Part shown: piece after piece, positions 10,959 through 24,259 of the stretch | Layout: every line of letters begins with the position of its first letter | Position numbering within the stretch: position 1 is the stretch's first letter | NCBI RefSeq assembly: GCF_002000485.1 | Contig: NZ_MLAJ01000004.1 | Coordinates: 106,219 to 170,218 of the forward strand | Direction: 5' to 3' | Length of the DNA stretch: 64,000 bases | Source: Rodentibacter ratti | GTDB lineage: Bacteria > Pseudomonadota > Gammaproteobacteria > Enterobacterales > Pasteurellaceae | Position numbers and translations under genes: made by a program | The notes under the pieces: generated by a model | Seen by the model: only the letters and a program-made list of their open reading frames with translations | Told to the model about the DNA's origin: nothing | The model's database searches: none

Positions 10959-11348
10959 ATGACAAAAATTATTCATACCGAAAAAGCGCCTGCTGCAATT
11001 GGTCCTTATGTTCAGGCGGTAGATTTAGGGAATTTGGTGTTGACCTCAGGTCAAATTCCGGTAAATCCGGCAACAGGGGAAGTGCCGACCGATATAGTGG
11101 CACAAGCCCGTCAATCTTTAGAAAACGTCAAAGCGATTGTGGAACAAGCCGGCTTAAGCGTAGCGGATATTGTGAAAACTACCGTATTTGTGAAAGATTT
11201 AAATGATTTTGCTGTGGTGAATGCGGAGTATGAGCGTTTCTTTAAAGAGAACAATCATCCGACTTTTCCTGCCCGTTCTTGTGTAGAAGTTGCACGTTTA
11301 CCGAAAGATGTCGGGTTGGAAATTGAAGCCATTGCGGTAAGAAAATAA
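10959..11348 (+). CDS. ridA: 2-iminobutanoate/2-iminopropanoate deaminase RidA
   Basis: The 129-residue YjgF/YER057c/UK114 protein has the IGPYVQAVDLGNLVLTSGQI motif near the start and FPARSCVEVARLPKD near the end, with the substrate-binding arginine in PARS. RidA hydrolyses reactive enamine/imine intermediates of PLP enzymes such as threonine dehydratase. I chose ATG 10959, preceded by AAGGAG at 10945-10950; an upstream in-frame ATG at 10932 has no such site. The gene stands alone between the mlaA hairpin and the rplJ promoter. Confidence 0.94.
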   Translation: MTKIIHTEKAPAAIGPYVQAVDLGNLVLTSGQIPVNPATGEVPTDIVAQARQSLENVKAIVEQAGLSVADIVKTTVFVKDLNDFAVVNAEYERFFKENNHPTFPARSCVEVARLPKDVGLEIEAIAVRK

Positions 11349-11386
11349 TATCAGGTGTTGTTTTGGATCTTTTTTCGCCAAATGGC

Positions 11387-11415
11387 TTTACAAGAAAAAG
11401 GATTCACTTTATAAT
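11387..11415 (+). promoter_or_regulatory. strong sigma-70 promoter for rplJL-rpoBC
   Basis: TTTACA (11387-11392) and a perfect TATAAT (11410-11415) are separated by 17 bases. They lie just upstream of the L10-type leader, so this is the probable main promoter of the ribosomal/RNA polymerase cluster. Confidence 0.75.
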
Positions 11416-11439
11416 CTTGCACCTTTGTTATGGCTTTAG

Positions 11440-11600
11440 GCTATAACCGCATTTCTGGTTGGTGCTTGACCTATTCAAGCCCCGTCCAAGACCGTAGGGG
11501 AGCAATCTTAATCATCCTACGTAGATGGTGTACAGAATAAGAATTTTTCTTGCTTCTGGGCACCGAAGTCGTCCTAATCTTAGATTAGGTAAATTAATTC
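11440..11600 (+). promoter_or_regulatory. ribosomal protein L10 leader (autoregulatory mRNA structure)
   Basis: The 287-base gap before rplJ contains the conserved pieces of the L10 leader: GGTGCTTGACCTATTCAAGC, then CGTCCAAGACCGTAGG, and later CTACGTAGATGGTGTAC. In E. coli the L10-(L12)4 complex binds this folded leader and represses translation of rplJL. The exact borders are approximate. Confidence 0.75.
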
Positions 11601-11635
11601 CGAGAAATCGGAGTGTATTCAGGAGCTAAAAGCCA

Positions 11636-12127
11636 ATGGCATTAAATCTTCAAGACAAACAAGCAATTGTTGCTGAAGTAAATGAAGCAGCCAAAGGTGC
11701 ACTTTCAGCAGTGATCGCAGATTCTCGCGGTGTGACTGTTGATAAAATGACTGAATTACGTAAGTCAGCTCGTGAAGCTGGTGTAACAATGCGTGTGGTT
11801 CGTAATACTTTATTACGCCGTGCGGTTGAAGGCACAGATTACGAATGCTTGAAAGATACGTTTGTAGGTCCAACACTTATCGCCTTCTCTAACGAACACC
11901 CGGGCGCAGCGGCTCGTTTGTTCAAAGAGTTTGCTAAAGCAAACGATAAGTTTGAAATTAAAGGTGCAGCCTTTGAAGGTAAGATCCAAGATGTTGAATT
12001 CTTAGCAACATTACCAACTTACGAAGAAGCAATTGCACGTTTAATGGGCACAATGAAAGAAGCTGCGGCAGGCAAACTTGCTCGCACTTTTGCGGCATTA
12101 CGCGACAAATTACAAGAAGCGGCTTAA
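11636..12127 (+). CDS. rplJ: 50S ribosomal protein L10
   Basis: The 163-residue protein begins [20 protein letters not shown] and contains the expected [28 protein letters not shown] and C-terminal helix ([19 protein letters not shown]) that binds L7/L12 dimers. L10 forms the base of the ribosomal stalk that recruits translation factors. It is preceded by AGGAG and the L10 leader. rplL follows after 54 bases. In E. coli rplK-rplA precede rplJ; they are not here, ridA is. Confidence 0.97.
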   Translation: MALNLQDKQAIVAEVNEAAKGALSAVIADSRGVTVDKMTELRKSAREAGVTMRVVRNTLLRRAVEGTDYECLKDTFVGPTLIAFSNEHPGAAARLFKEFAKANDKFEIKGAAFEGKIQDVEFLATLPTYEEAIARLMGTMKEAAAGKLARTFAALRDKLQEAA

Positions 12128-12181
12128 TTACCAAGCGTTTCTTACTTCATCTAACTTTATTTATTTTAGGGATTGATTGTT

Positions 12182-12553
12182 ATGTCATTAACTAACGAAC
12201 AAATTATTGAAGCGATTGCTTCTAAAACTGTAACTGAAATCGTTGAATTAATCGCAGCGATGGAAGAAAAATTCGGCGTTTCAGCAGCGGCAGCAGTAGC
12301 AGCAGCACCAGCAGGTGGCGCAGCAGCAGCGGCAGAAGAGAAAACTGAATTTGATGTAGTACTTGCTGAAGCTGGTGCAAACAAAGTAGCAGTAATCAAA
12401 GCAGTACGTGGTGCAACTGGTTTAGGCTTGAAAGAAGCGAAAGACTTAGTTGAATCTGCACCTGCAGCGTTAAAAGAAGGCATCTCTAAAGAAGAAGCTG
12501 AAGCGCTTAAGAAAGAATTAGAAGAAGCTGGTGCAAAAGTAGAAATCAAATAA
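12182..12553 (+). CDS. rplL: 50S ribosomal protein L7/L12
   Basis: The 123-residue acidic protein has an N-terminal dimerisation helix region, an alanine-rich flexible hinge ([19 protein letters not shown], about 36-54) and the C-terminal factor-binding domain ([37 protein letters not shown]). It forms the mobile stalk on L10. I use ATG 12182, which gives the standard [13 protein letters not shown] start and sits behind TTTTAGGGATTG; an in-frame ATT-ATG further up is not needed. A hairpin follows the gene before rpoB. Confidence 0.97.
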   Translation: MSLTNEQIIEAIASKTVTEIVELIAAMEEKFGVSAAAAVAAAPAGGAAAAAEEKTEFDVVLAEAGANKVAVIKAVRGATGLGLKEAKDLVESAPAALKEGISKEEAEALKKELEEAGAKVEIK

Positions 12554-12587
12554 TTTTTGATTCACTAATGCCCTGTTTCTCAGGCTT

Positions 12588-12617
12588 AATGGCTGGTGGT
12601 TTACCATCAGCCATTTT
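12588..12617 (+). terminator. attenuator-like hairpin between rplL and rpoB
   Basis: AATGGCTG..CAGCCATTTT forms a hairpin in the 300-base rplL-rpoB gap, at the place where E. coli has a partial terminator that lowers rpoBC expression relative to rplJL. The rest of the gap (12618-12854) has no gene; it contains a USS core near 12798. Confidence 0.65.
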
Positions 12618-12854
12618 GTGCTATCAAAATAGGCACAAAAACAGATAATCATTTTCCGTTTAATTTTATCTGCTTCCACTCAAGTTAATAATAGACGTTT
12701 TAATTTGAGTAACCCACTACAGAAGTAAGGTTCAGAGTGCGGTTCCTGAAAACGGTGTCCATACCTTGATATAAGTTAAAACGAGGCCAAAATTGACCGC
12801 ACTTTTTCTTGTGTCAGCTCAGTCTCACTAAAATTGATAGAGGAAAACCAACCA

Positions 12855-15800
12855 ATGGGTCTCTCCTATTCTGAGAAAAAACGAATTCGTAAAGACTTCG
12901 GCAAACGTCCGCAAGTTTTAAATGTACCTTATTTATTAACTATCCAATTAGATTCGTTTGATAAATTTATTCAAAAAGATCCTGATGGTCAGCAAGGCTT
13001 AGAAGCTGCTTTCCGTTCAGTCTTTCCGATTGTTAGCAACAATGGCTATACCGAATTACAATATGTTGATTACCGTTTAGAAGAACCGGAATTTGATGTG
13101 CGTGAGTGCCAAATTCGTGGGTCAACTTATGCGGCTGGTTTGCGTGTTAAATTGCGTCTTGTGAGCTACGATAAAGAGTCTTCTTCACGTGCAGTCAAAG
13201 ATATTAAAGAAAATGAAGTGTATATGGGTGAAATCCCATTAATGACTGACAACGGTACCTTTGTGATCAACGGTACTGAACGTGTTATCGTTTCACAATT
13301 GCACCGTAGCCCGGGTGTATTCTTTGATTCTGATAAAGGTAAAACCCATTCATCAGGTAAAGTGCTATACAACGCACGTATCATTCCTTACCGCGGCTCT
13401 TGGTTGGATTTTGAGTTTGATCCGAAAGATAACCTTTATGCACGTATTGACCGTCGTCGTAAATTACCGGCAACCATTATTCTTCGTGCATTAGGCTACA
13501 CCACCGAAGAAATCTTAAATTTATTCTTCGATAAAGTGACCTTTGAAATCGCCGACAATAAATTATTAATGACCCTCGTGCCGGAGCGTTTACGTGGTGA
13601 AACCGCTTCTTTTGATATTGAAGTAAACGGCAAAGTTTATGTAGAACGTGGTCGTCGTATTACTGCACGTCACATTAAAGCATTAGAAAAAGATAACGTG
13701 ACACAAGTTGTGGTGCCGACCGAATATATCGTGGGTAAAGTTGCGGTAAAAGATTATGTGGATTTGGAATCCGGGGAAATTATTTGTCCGGCGAACGGTG
13801 AAATTTCTTTAGAAATTTTAGCCAAGTTAGCACAAGCGGGCTACAACGTTGTTGAAACCTTATTTACCAATGACTTAGATTACGGCCCTTATATTTCTGA
13901 AACTTTACGTGTTGATCCGACTTACGATAAAACCAGTGCGCTTTACGAAATCTATCGTATGATGCGTCCGGGCGAGCCGCCAACACCGGAATCTTCAGAA
14001 GCCTTATTCCATAACTTATTTTTCTCTGCAGAACGTTATGATTTATCTGCAGTAGGTCGTATGAAATTCAACCGCTCTTTAGGTATTCCTGAAGGCGTGG
14101 GCAGTGGTATTTTAAGTCATGAAGATATCATTGCGGTCATGCGTAAACTTATTGATATCCGTAACGGCCGTGGTGAAGTGGATGATATTGACCACTTAGG
14201 TAACCGTCGTATCCGTTCTGTGGGTGAAATGGCGGAAAACCAATTCCGCATTGGTTTAGTGCGTGTAGAAAGAGCGGTCAAAGAGCGCTTATCTTTAGGT
14301 GATTTAGATGCGATCACACCACAGGATTTAATTAATCCGAAACCTATTTCTGCGGCAGTGAAAGAATTCTTTGGTTCTTCACAACTTTCGCAATTTATGG
14401 ATCAAAACAACCCATTATCGGAAGTGACCCATAAGCGTCGTATTTCTGCATTAGGTCCGGGCGGTTTAACCCGTGAGCGTGCAGGATTTGAAGTGCGTGA
14501 CGTACATAACACCCACTATGGTCGTTTATGTCCAATTGAAACGCCTGAAGGTCCGAACATTGGTTTAATCAACTCTCTTTCCGCCTTTGCCCGTACTAAT
14601 GATTACGGTTTCTTAGAAACCCCGTATCGTAAAGTTATTGACGGTCAAGTGACGGAAGAAATCGAATATTTATCCGCTATTGATGAAGCAAATTATATCA
14701 TCGCACAGGCAAACTCAAACCTAGACGAGAACAATCGCTTTACCGATGCCTTTGTTACGGCGCGTGGTGAGCGTGGTGAGTCCGGTTTATATAAACCTGA
14801 AGATATCCATTATATGGACGTATCCACTCAACAAGTGGTGTCTGTGGCGGCGGCATTGATCCCATTCCTTGAGCATGATGATGCGAACCGTGCCTTGATG
14901 GGAGCAAACATGCAACGTCAGGCAGTTCCAACATTACGTGCTGATAAGCCGTTGGTGGGAACGGGCATGGAAAAACCGATTGCCCTTGACTCCGGTGTGG
15001 CTGTGGTGGCGAAACGTGGTGGTATCGTTCAATATGTAGATGCTTCGCGTATCGTAATTAAAGTGAATGAAGATGAAACCGTTGCAGGTGAGGCGGGGAT
15101 TGATATTTATAACTTAATCAAATACACCCGTTCTAACCAAAATACCTGTATCAACCAAATTCCTTGTGTGAATTTGGGCGATCCGATTAATCGTGGTGAG
15201 GTTTTGGCTGACGGTCCTTCAACCGATTTAGGGGAGTTGGCATTAGGTCAAAATATTCGTGTGGCATTCATGCCATGGAATGGTTATAACTTCGAAGACT
15301 CCATGTTAGTGTCTGAGCGTGTGGTTCAACAAGATCGCTTTACCACCATTCATATCCAAGAACTTTCTTGTGTGGCTCGTGATACCAAATTAGGCGCAGA
15401 AGAAATCACCGCAGATATTCCAAATGTGGGCGAATCGGCACTGAGCAAATTAGATGAATCCGGTATCGTTTATGTGGGTGCGGAAGTAAAAGGTGGCGAC
15501 ATCTTAGTCGGTAAAGTGACACCGAAAGGTGAAACCCAATTAACACCGGAAGAAAAATTGTTACGTGCAATTTTCGGTGAAAAAGCCTCTGATGTGAAAG
15601 ATTCTTCATTACGCGTACCAAACAGCGTAAGCGGTACGGTTATCGACGTACAAGTCTTCACCCGTGATGGTGTGGAAAAAGATAAACGTGCGCTAGAAAT
15701 TGAAGAAATGCAATTAAAAGAAGCGAAGAAAGACCTTTCCGATGAATTGGAAATTTTAGAGGCTGGTTTATTCGCCCGTGTTCGCAATCTTCTTATTTCA

Positions 15801-16883
15801 GGTGGCGTGGATGAAGCGCAATTAGATAAATTAGATCGTACTAAATGGTTAGAACAAACCATTGCCGATGAAGAGAAACAAAACCAATTAGAGCAACTCG
15901 CAGAGCAATACGAAGAGCTTCGTAAAGAGTTTGAACTCAAACTTGAAGTGAAACGTAAGAAAATCATCAAAGGTGATGATCTTGCACCAGGCGTATTGAA
16001 AGTGGTGAAAGTTTATCTTGCGGTGAAACGCCAGATCCAACCGGGTGATAAAATGGCGGGTCGTCACGGTAACAAAGGGGTTATCTCAAAAATTAATCCT
16101 GTTGAAGATATGCCGTACGATGAAAACGGCCAACCGGTTGAAATCGTATTAAACCCACTGGGCGTTCCATCCCGTATGAATATCGGTCAGATCCTTGAAA
16201 CCCACTTAGGTTTAGCGGCAAAAGGTATTGGTGATCAAATCAATGCGATGCTTAAACAAAAACAAGAAGTGGAAAAATTACGCAGTTATATGCAAAAAGC
16301 CTATGATTTAGGACAAGGTTCACAAAAAGTGGATTTAAGCACCTTCACTGATGAAGAAGTGCTACGTTTAGCAGATAACTTACGTAAAGGTTTACCGGTT
16401 GCTACCCCTGTGTTTGATGGTGCGGATGAAACGGAAATCAAAGAGTTATTAAAACTCGGCGGTTTACCGACTTCCGGTCAGATCACCTTATACGATGGAC
16501 GTACCGGTGAGAAATTTGAGCGTCCGGTCACCGTAGGTTACATGTACATGCTCAAATTGAACCACTTGGTTGACGACAAAATGCATGCTCGTTCAACGGG
16601 TTCTTATAGTCTCGTTACGCAACAACCATTGGGTGGTAAAGCACAATTCGGTGGTCAACGTTTCGGTGAGATGGAGGTATGGGCACTTGAAGCTTATGGT
16701 GCGGCTTATACGTTACAAGAAATGCTCACTGTGAAATCCGATGATGTGAACGGTCGTACGAAGATGTATAAAAACATCGTCAGCGGCAACCAACAAATGG
16801 ATCCAGGTACACCGGAATCTTTCAACGTGATTATGAAAGAAATCCGCTCACTTGGTCTAAATATTGAATTAGACGAAGAGTAA
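12855..16883 (+). CDS. rpoB: DNA-directed RNA polymerase beta subunit
   Basis: The 1342-residue subunit begins [20 protein letters not shown], matching gamma-proteobacterial RpoB (1342-1343). I chose ATG 12855 over an in-frame ATT-rich start at 12834 because homologues start here and AGAGGAAAACC precedes it. Conserved landmarks include the rifampicin region ([40 protein letters not shown]), the [12 protein letters not shown] motif and, near the end, [20 protein letters not shown]. The rifampicin-region residues look wild type. Together with RpoC it forms the active centre. A hairpin (16883-16908) covers the stop codon, and a repeat element separates it from rpoC. Confidence 0.98.
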   Translation: MGLSYSEKKRIRKDFGKRPQVLNVPYLLTIQLDSFDKFIQKDPDGQQGLEAAFRSVFPIVSNNGYTELQYVDYRLEEPEFDVRECQIRGSTYAAGLRVKLRLVSYDKESSSRAVKDIKENEVYMGEIPLMTDNGTFVINGTERVIVSQLHRSPGVFFDSDKGKTHSSGKVLYNARIIPYRGSWLDFEFDPKDNLYARIDRRRKLPATIILRALGYTTEEILNLFFDKVTFEIADNKLLMTLVPERLRGETASFDIEVNGKVYVERGRRITARHIKALEKDNVTQVVVPTEYIVGKVAVKDYVDLESGEIICPANGEISLEILAKLAQAGYNVVETLFTNDLDYGPYISETLRVDPTYDKTSALYEIYRMMRPGEPPTPESSEALFHNLFFSAERYDLSAVGRMKFNRSLGIPEGVGSGILSHEDIIAVMRKLIDIRNGRGEVDDIDHLGNRRIRSVGEMAENQFRIGLVRVERAVKERLSLGDLDAITPQDLINPKPISAAVKEFFGSSQLSQFMDQNNPLSEVTHKRRISALGPGGLTRERAGFEVRDVHNTHYGRLCPIETPEGPNIGLINSLSAFARTNDYGFLETPYRKVIDGQVTEEIEYLSAIDEANYIIAQANSNLDENNRFTDAFVTARGERGESGLYKPEDIHYMDVSTQQVVSVAAALIPFLEHDDANRALMGANMQRQAVPTLRADKPLVGTGMEKPIALDSGVAVVAKRGGIVQYVDASRIVIKVNEDETVAGEAGIDIYNLIKYTRSNQNTCINQIPCVNLGDPINRGEVLADGPSTDLGELALGQNIRVAFMPWNGYNFEDSMLVSERVVQQDRFTTIHIQELSCVARDTKLGAEEITADIPNVGESALSKLDESGIVYVGAEVKGGDILVGKVTPKGETQLTPEEKLLRAIFGEKASDVKDSSLRVPNSVSGTVIDVQVFTRDGVEKDKRALEIEEMQLKEAKKDLSDELEILEAGLFARVRNLLISGGVDEAQLDKLDRTKWLEQTIADEEKQNQLEQLAEQYEELRKEFELKLEVKRKKIIKGDDLAPGVLKVVKVYLAVKRQIQPGDKMAGRHGNKGVISKINPVEDMPYDENGQPVEIVLNPLGVPSRMNIGQILETHLGLAAKGIGDQINAMLKQKQEVEKLRSYMQKAYDLGQGSQKVDLSTFTDEEVLRLADNLRKGLPVATPVFDGADETEIKELLKLGGLPTSGQITLYDGRTGEKFERPVTVGYMYMLKLNHLVDDKMHARSTGSYSLVTQQPLGGKAQFGGQRFGEMEVWALEAYGAAYTLQEMLTVKSDDVNGRTKMYKNIVSGNQQMDPGTPESFNVIMKEIRSLGLNIELDEE

Positions 16884-16930
16884 TCAATGGTGCTCAATGA
16901 GCATTGATGAATATATTTAAATGATGTTAT

Positions 16931-17040
16931 CCCTTGGCTCCACCCGTTTACGGGGGGAGCTGCCGAAGGCTGAGGGGGGAGAATTTTAGCCCCCTTCCGC
17001 CCTTCGGGCACCTTCCCCCGCAAAGCAGGGGAAGGCAAGA
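16931..17040. repeat. GC-rich intergenic repeat, two inverted copies, between rpoB and rpoC
   Basis: The segment is far richer in G and C than its surroundings. A first copy (CTCCACCCGTTTACGGGGGGAG then CTGCCGAAGGC, about 16937-16975) is followed by a second that is roughly its reverse complement (GCCCTTCGGGCACCTTCCCC, about 16999-17018, then a CCCCGCAAAGCAGGGG stem at 17016-17031). Repeats of this look are scattered in intergenic DNA of several bacteria. The location inside the rpoB-rpoC operon is unusual. It contains no gene. Confidence 0.7.
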
Positions 17041-17070
17041 TTTACAACAGCATAAAACTTGAAATCGCCG

Positions 17071-17109
17071 AAGTGCGGTCAAAATTCTCGCTAATTTTTA
17101 ACCGCACTT
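17071..17109. other. inverted pair of uptake signal sequences between rpoB and rpoC
   Basis: AAGTGCGGTCAAAA (17071-17084) faces TTTTTAACCGCACTT (17095-17109), giving a stable stem with a ten-base loop just upstream of rpoC. Such pairs usually act as terminators in this family; here the stem is not followed by a T-run, so read-through into rpoC is expected. Confidence 0.7.
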
Positions 17110-17139
17110 TAAACCTTTAACTCCGACAGGAGAACATTT

Positions 17140-21408
<4,269 letters not shown>

Positions 21409-21423
21409 TTTTGCAATATAGAT

Positions 21424-21449
21424 AAAAAAGCCCCGAAAGGGGCTTTTTT
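21424..21449 (+). terminator. rpoC intrinsic terminator
   Basis: AAAAAAGCCCC-GAAA-GGGGCTTTTTT is a textbook hairpin with T-run 16 bases after the rpoC stop. A diverged copy of the same terminator occurs at 22653-22674. Confidence 0.92.
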
Positions 21450-21584
21450 GTTGACCATTATAGGAGCAATGACTTGGCGATGAGAATTCAAAGTGCGGTC
21501 ATTTTTTCAAGAGTTTGAAATTTTTGGGAAAGTCCTACCATTTATTGTTAGACTTACGCAAAGATTTTTTATAAGGATAATTAA

Positions 21585-22523
21585 ATGACTACAACAAAAC
21601 CTTTTCCTCTGCCCACCGGCTATTTTGGTATCCCTCTAGGATTATCGGCACTCTCTTTGGCATGGTGGCATTTGGCGGATTTCTTCCCTTGGGCGCAAAC
21701 GACTAGTGATGTGATCGGCATTACGGCAATGATCGTTTGGTTAGCCTTTATTGCTATGTATGGGTATAAATTGCGTTATTATTTCCACGAAGTGAAGGAA
21801 GAATATCGCTGCCCTGTTCGCTTTTCTTTTCTTGCATTGATTCCTATCACAACTATGTTAGTCGGCGATATTGCCTATCGTTGGAATCCTATGATAGCGG
21901 AAGTGATGATTTGGCTCGGAGCCATCGGGCAGTTACTATTTTCTTCTTTTAGAATGAGTGAACTCTGGAAAGGCGGTGTTTTTGAGCAAAAATCAACACG
22001 CCCACCCTTTTATTTACCCTCTGTCGCCGCAAATTTCACCAGTGCAAGTTCACTCGCTTTATTAGGCTATCATGATCTTGGCTATTTATTTTTCGGTGCC
22101 GGTTTCCTCGCGTGGATGATGTTTGAACCGGTATTGCTCCAACATTTACGCATTTCTTCCTTAGAACCGCCTTTTCGTGCCACCATGGGGATTATTCTCG
22201 CCCCGGCATTTGTCTGCGCTTCCGCTTATCTCGCCGTCAATCAAGGCGAAGTCGATACTTTCGCCAAAATCCTATGCGGCTATGGTTTTTTGCAAATGTT
22301 CTTTCTATTGAGAATTTTCCCTTGGATTATTGAGAAAGGCTTAAACATCGGTTTATGGGCTTTCTCATTCGGCTTAGCCTCCATGGCAAATAGCGCCGTT
22401 GTTTTTTATCATAATCAGATACTATCCGGCATCGCAATGTTTGCCTTTATTTTCTCTAACCTTATGATAGTATTGCTTGTATTGATGACGTTGTGGAAGT
22501 TGGTGAAGGGGGGGGTAAAGTAA
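21585..22523 (+). CDS. tehA: TehA, SLAC1/TDT-family inner-membrane channel
   Basis: The 312-residue protein has ten hydrophobic segments and the TehA/SLAC1 features LPTGYFGIPLGLSALSLAWW at the start and RPPFYLPSVAANFTSASSLA in the middle. TehA was named for tellurite resistance at high copy; structural work on the Haemophilus influenzae homologue showed an anion-channel fold. The tehB methyltransferase is not adjacent here. It lies directly after rpoC, and a diverged copy of the rpoC tail follows it, so the gene is bracketed by two rpoC 3' ends. Identification is firm, the physiological substrate is not known. Confidence 0.9.
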   Translation: MTTTKPFPLPTGYFGIPLGLSALSLAWWHLADFFPWAQTTSDVIGITAMIVWLAFIAMYGYKLRYYFHEVKEEYRCPVRFSFLALIPITTMLVGDIAYRWNPMIAEVMIWLGAIGQLLFSSFRMSELWKGGVFEQKSTRPPFYLPSVAANFTSASSLALLGYHDLGYLFFGAGFLAWMMFEPVLLQHLRISSLEPPFRATMGIILAPAFVCASAYLAVNQGEVDTFAKILCGYGFLQMFFLLRIFPWIIEKGLNIGLWAFSFGLASMANSAVVFYHNQILSGIAMFAFIFSNLMIVLLVLMTLWKLVKGGVK

Positions 22524-22559
22524 AAGAATGTCTTCTCCTCTTTTGTAAGCTATGTGGCA

Positions 22560-22674
22560 AAGCGGAATTTGAATTTATCGCTGATGATGCAACACAAAAT
22601 CTTGCGGTATTATTAAGTTCCAAAATGGAAGGTTGATTTTGGAAAATAGGTTAAAAAAAAGCCCTGAAAGGGAG
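22560..22674 (+). pseudogene. diverged duplicate of the rpoC 3' end plus terminator remnant
   Basis: AAGCGGAATTTGAATTTATC (22560-22579) is identical to rpoC 21332-21351. The match then continues with scattered substitutions to the end of the reading frame (ATGGAAGGTTGA against ATGGAAGAGTAA in rpoC), through the post-stop bases, and into a decayed terminator (AAAAAAAAGCCCTGAAAGGG against AAAAAAGCCCCGAAAGGGGC). Upstream of 22560 the similarity to rpoC ends abruptly. It looks like a scar of recombination or integration at the rpoC 3' end. It sits between tehA and the AT-rich ATPase gene. Confidence 0.88.
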
Positions 22675-22707
22675 TAGTATCTAAATAAATTTCTAAGAGG
22701 GTAAAAT

Positions 22708-24159
22708 ATGAATGATAAGTGTAATAATTTTTTAGATAAAATGAGTATTACAAAGCTTAAAAATATTCATAATCTAGAATTATCATTTAATAGGGAAAAG
22801 AATATTACAGCTATATTTGGTCCTAATGGATGTGGTAAGTCCACTGTATTACACGCTTTGGCTTGTGTATATCAAAAGAAAAAAGATGACCCTAGAAGAC
22901 CGAACAAAGGTGAAGAGTATCGATTTTCTGACTTTTTTATTCCAACCAATTTTGGTGCTTGGGATGGTAGTAAGCTTGAAATTACATATGATTCAGTAAA
23001 AAACAGAACTTATGAAAAAAAGAAAAGTAGATGGACTCGATATGAAGATAGACCAAGAAGAGAAGTTTATTTTGTGGGAATTGACATATGTGTTCCAAAA
23101 ATAGAGAGAGAGAAGAAAAAAAGTAGAATTACAATAAGTAAAGACAGTACGGATACTTTAAAGGGCAAGATTGTAAAAGATATTAATTTTGTGATGAATA
23201 GAGTATATGATGAGTTATCTGACTGTAATGATAAAAAATATAAGCTAGCAAAAGTTGGCGATATGTATTATCCAAGCCTTTTTATGGGGGCTGGAGAAAG
23301 TAAGATTATTGAATTAGTAACATTGTTACATACAGCTGGGGAAGGTTCCCTAGTATTGATTGATGAGTTAGATTTGACATTACATACATCTGCACTTTTA
23401 AAAATGTTAGATATAATGATAAAAATATCTAAGGACAAAAATTTACAGATAATATTCACATCTCATAGAGATGATGTATTAAATAATATTGAAATTAAAT
23501 CGCAAATAGATGTGAAACATATTTTTAATTCACCACAGGGTAAAACGGAATGTTTTGATGGTACAACTAATAAATGTATAGCACAACTTACAGGTGAATA
23601 CCCAAAGAGTGGGGTCATATATGTAGAAGATATTGTATCAGAAGAGATTGTGAAAGAGTTTCTCAGAAGAAATAAATTAGTGAGAGAATATGATATTACT
23701 AGATTTGGTGCAGTAGATAATGCATTTACTATAGCATGTGGTTTGTATTTATCATCAAAAGAGTTGTTTGATAAATCATTTTTTGTACTTGATGGTGATA
23801 AATATATAACTAAAGAAGAAAAATTAGAACAAATAAATAAAAAATATTCTGGGACTGAGTGTGGGATAGAAGAAAAAAAAGAAGAGATATTAAGTCATTT
23901 TATGCAGTATGAATCATCTACTGGGGGGGGAATTATGCCACCTGAGAAATTTATTCATTCTACGATTCTTAAATCAGGAGACCCCGACTCAGAAACCTAT
24001 CAGAGATTATCGGAGATTTGCGGAGTTTCTGATACTCACCAGTACTTGCCTACTGATTACCCTTTACATTATATAGTAGGTGATTTCAGTCGTGTTAGCG
24101 ATATTTGGGATAGATATACAAAGGGATTAAATATTCTTTTAGAGGTCCCTCCAAAATAG
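22708..24159 (+). CDS. AAA/ABC-type ATPase with C-terminal TOPRIM-like domain (OLD-family-like, putative defence nuclease)
   Basis: This 483-residue protein has an SMC/RecF-like ATPase: Walker A GPNGCGKST (38-46), signature-like MGAGESK (193-199), Walker B LVLIDELDLTLH (215-226) and a histidine switch TSHRDD (251-256). A TOPRIM-like half follows, with the glutamate in YVEDIVSEE (E307) and the DxD in VLDGDK (D362, D364), the order seen in OLD-family nucleases. Such proteins act in anti-phage systems alone or with partners (for example GajA with GajB). No partner gene is next to it: pepD is on the opposite strand. The gene is strikingly AT-rich with AGA, ATA and AAA codons, unlike its neighbours, which suggests transfer. 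RBS is AGAGGG. Function in defence is inferred. Confidence 0.72.
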   Translation: MNDKCNNFLDKMSITKLKNIHNLELSFNREKNITAIFGPNGCGKSTVLHALACVYQKKKDDPRRPNKGEEYRFSDFFIPTNFGAWDGSKLEITYDSVKNRTYEKKKSRWTRYEDRPRREVYFVGIDICVPKIEREKKKSRITISKDSTDTLKGKIVKDINFVMNRVYDELSDCNDKKYKLAKVGDMYYPSLFMGAGESKIIELVTLLHTAGEGSLVLIDELDLTLHTSALLKMLDIMIKISKDKNLQIIFTSHRDDVLNNIEIKSQIDVKHIFNSPQGKTECFDGTTNKCIAQLTGEYPKSGVIYVEDIVSEEIVKEFLRRNKLVREYDITRFGAVDNAFTIACGLYLSSKELFDKSFFVLDGDKYITKEEKLEQINKKYSGTECGIEEKKEEILSHFMQYESSTGGGIMPPEKFIHSTILKSGDPDSETYQRLSEICGVSDTHQYLPTDYPLHYIVGDFSRVSDIWDRYTKGLNILLEVPPK

Positions 24160-24203
24160 GTGGATATCGTTATTGTTTTCAAATTTTCTAGAAATAAAAG
24201 CAA

Positions 24204-24235
24204 GGTAGGTTTCTAAAAATTTTTAAAAACCTACC
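24204..24235. terminator. bidirectional hairpin between the ATPase gene and pepD
   Basis: GGTAGGTTT and AAAACCTACC form an inverted pair separated by an AT-rich loop, between the convergent ends of the ATPase gene and pepD. Confidence 0.55.
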
Positions 24236-24259
24236 ACTCTTTACTTAGATATTTAGGTT

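Noticed and set aside
12166..12549. 127-codon antisense frame over rplL
   Set aside because: Ala/Ser-rich shadow of the alanine-rich L7/L12 hinge.
15470..15970. 166-codon antisense frame inside rpoB
   Set aside because: Serine-rich translation is a shadow of the rpoB coding strand; it is antisense to a highly conserved gene.
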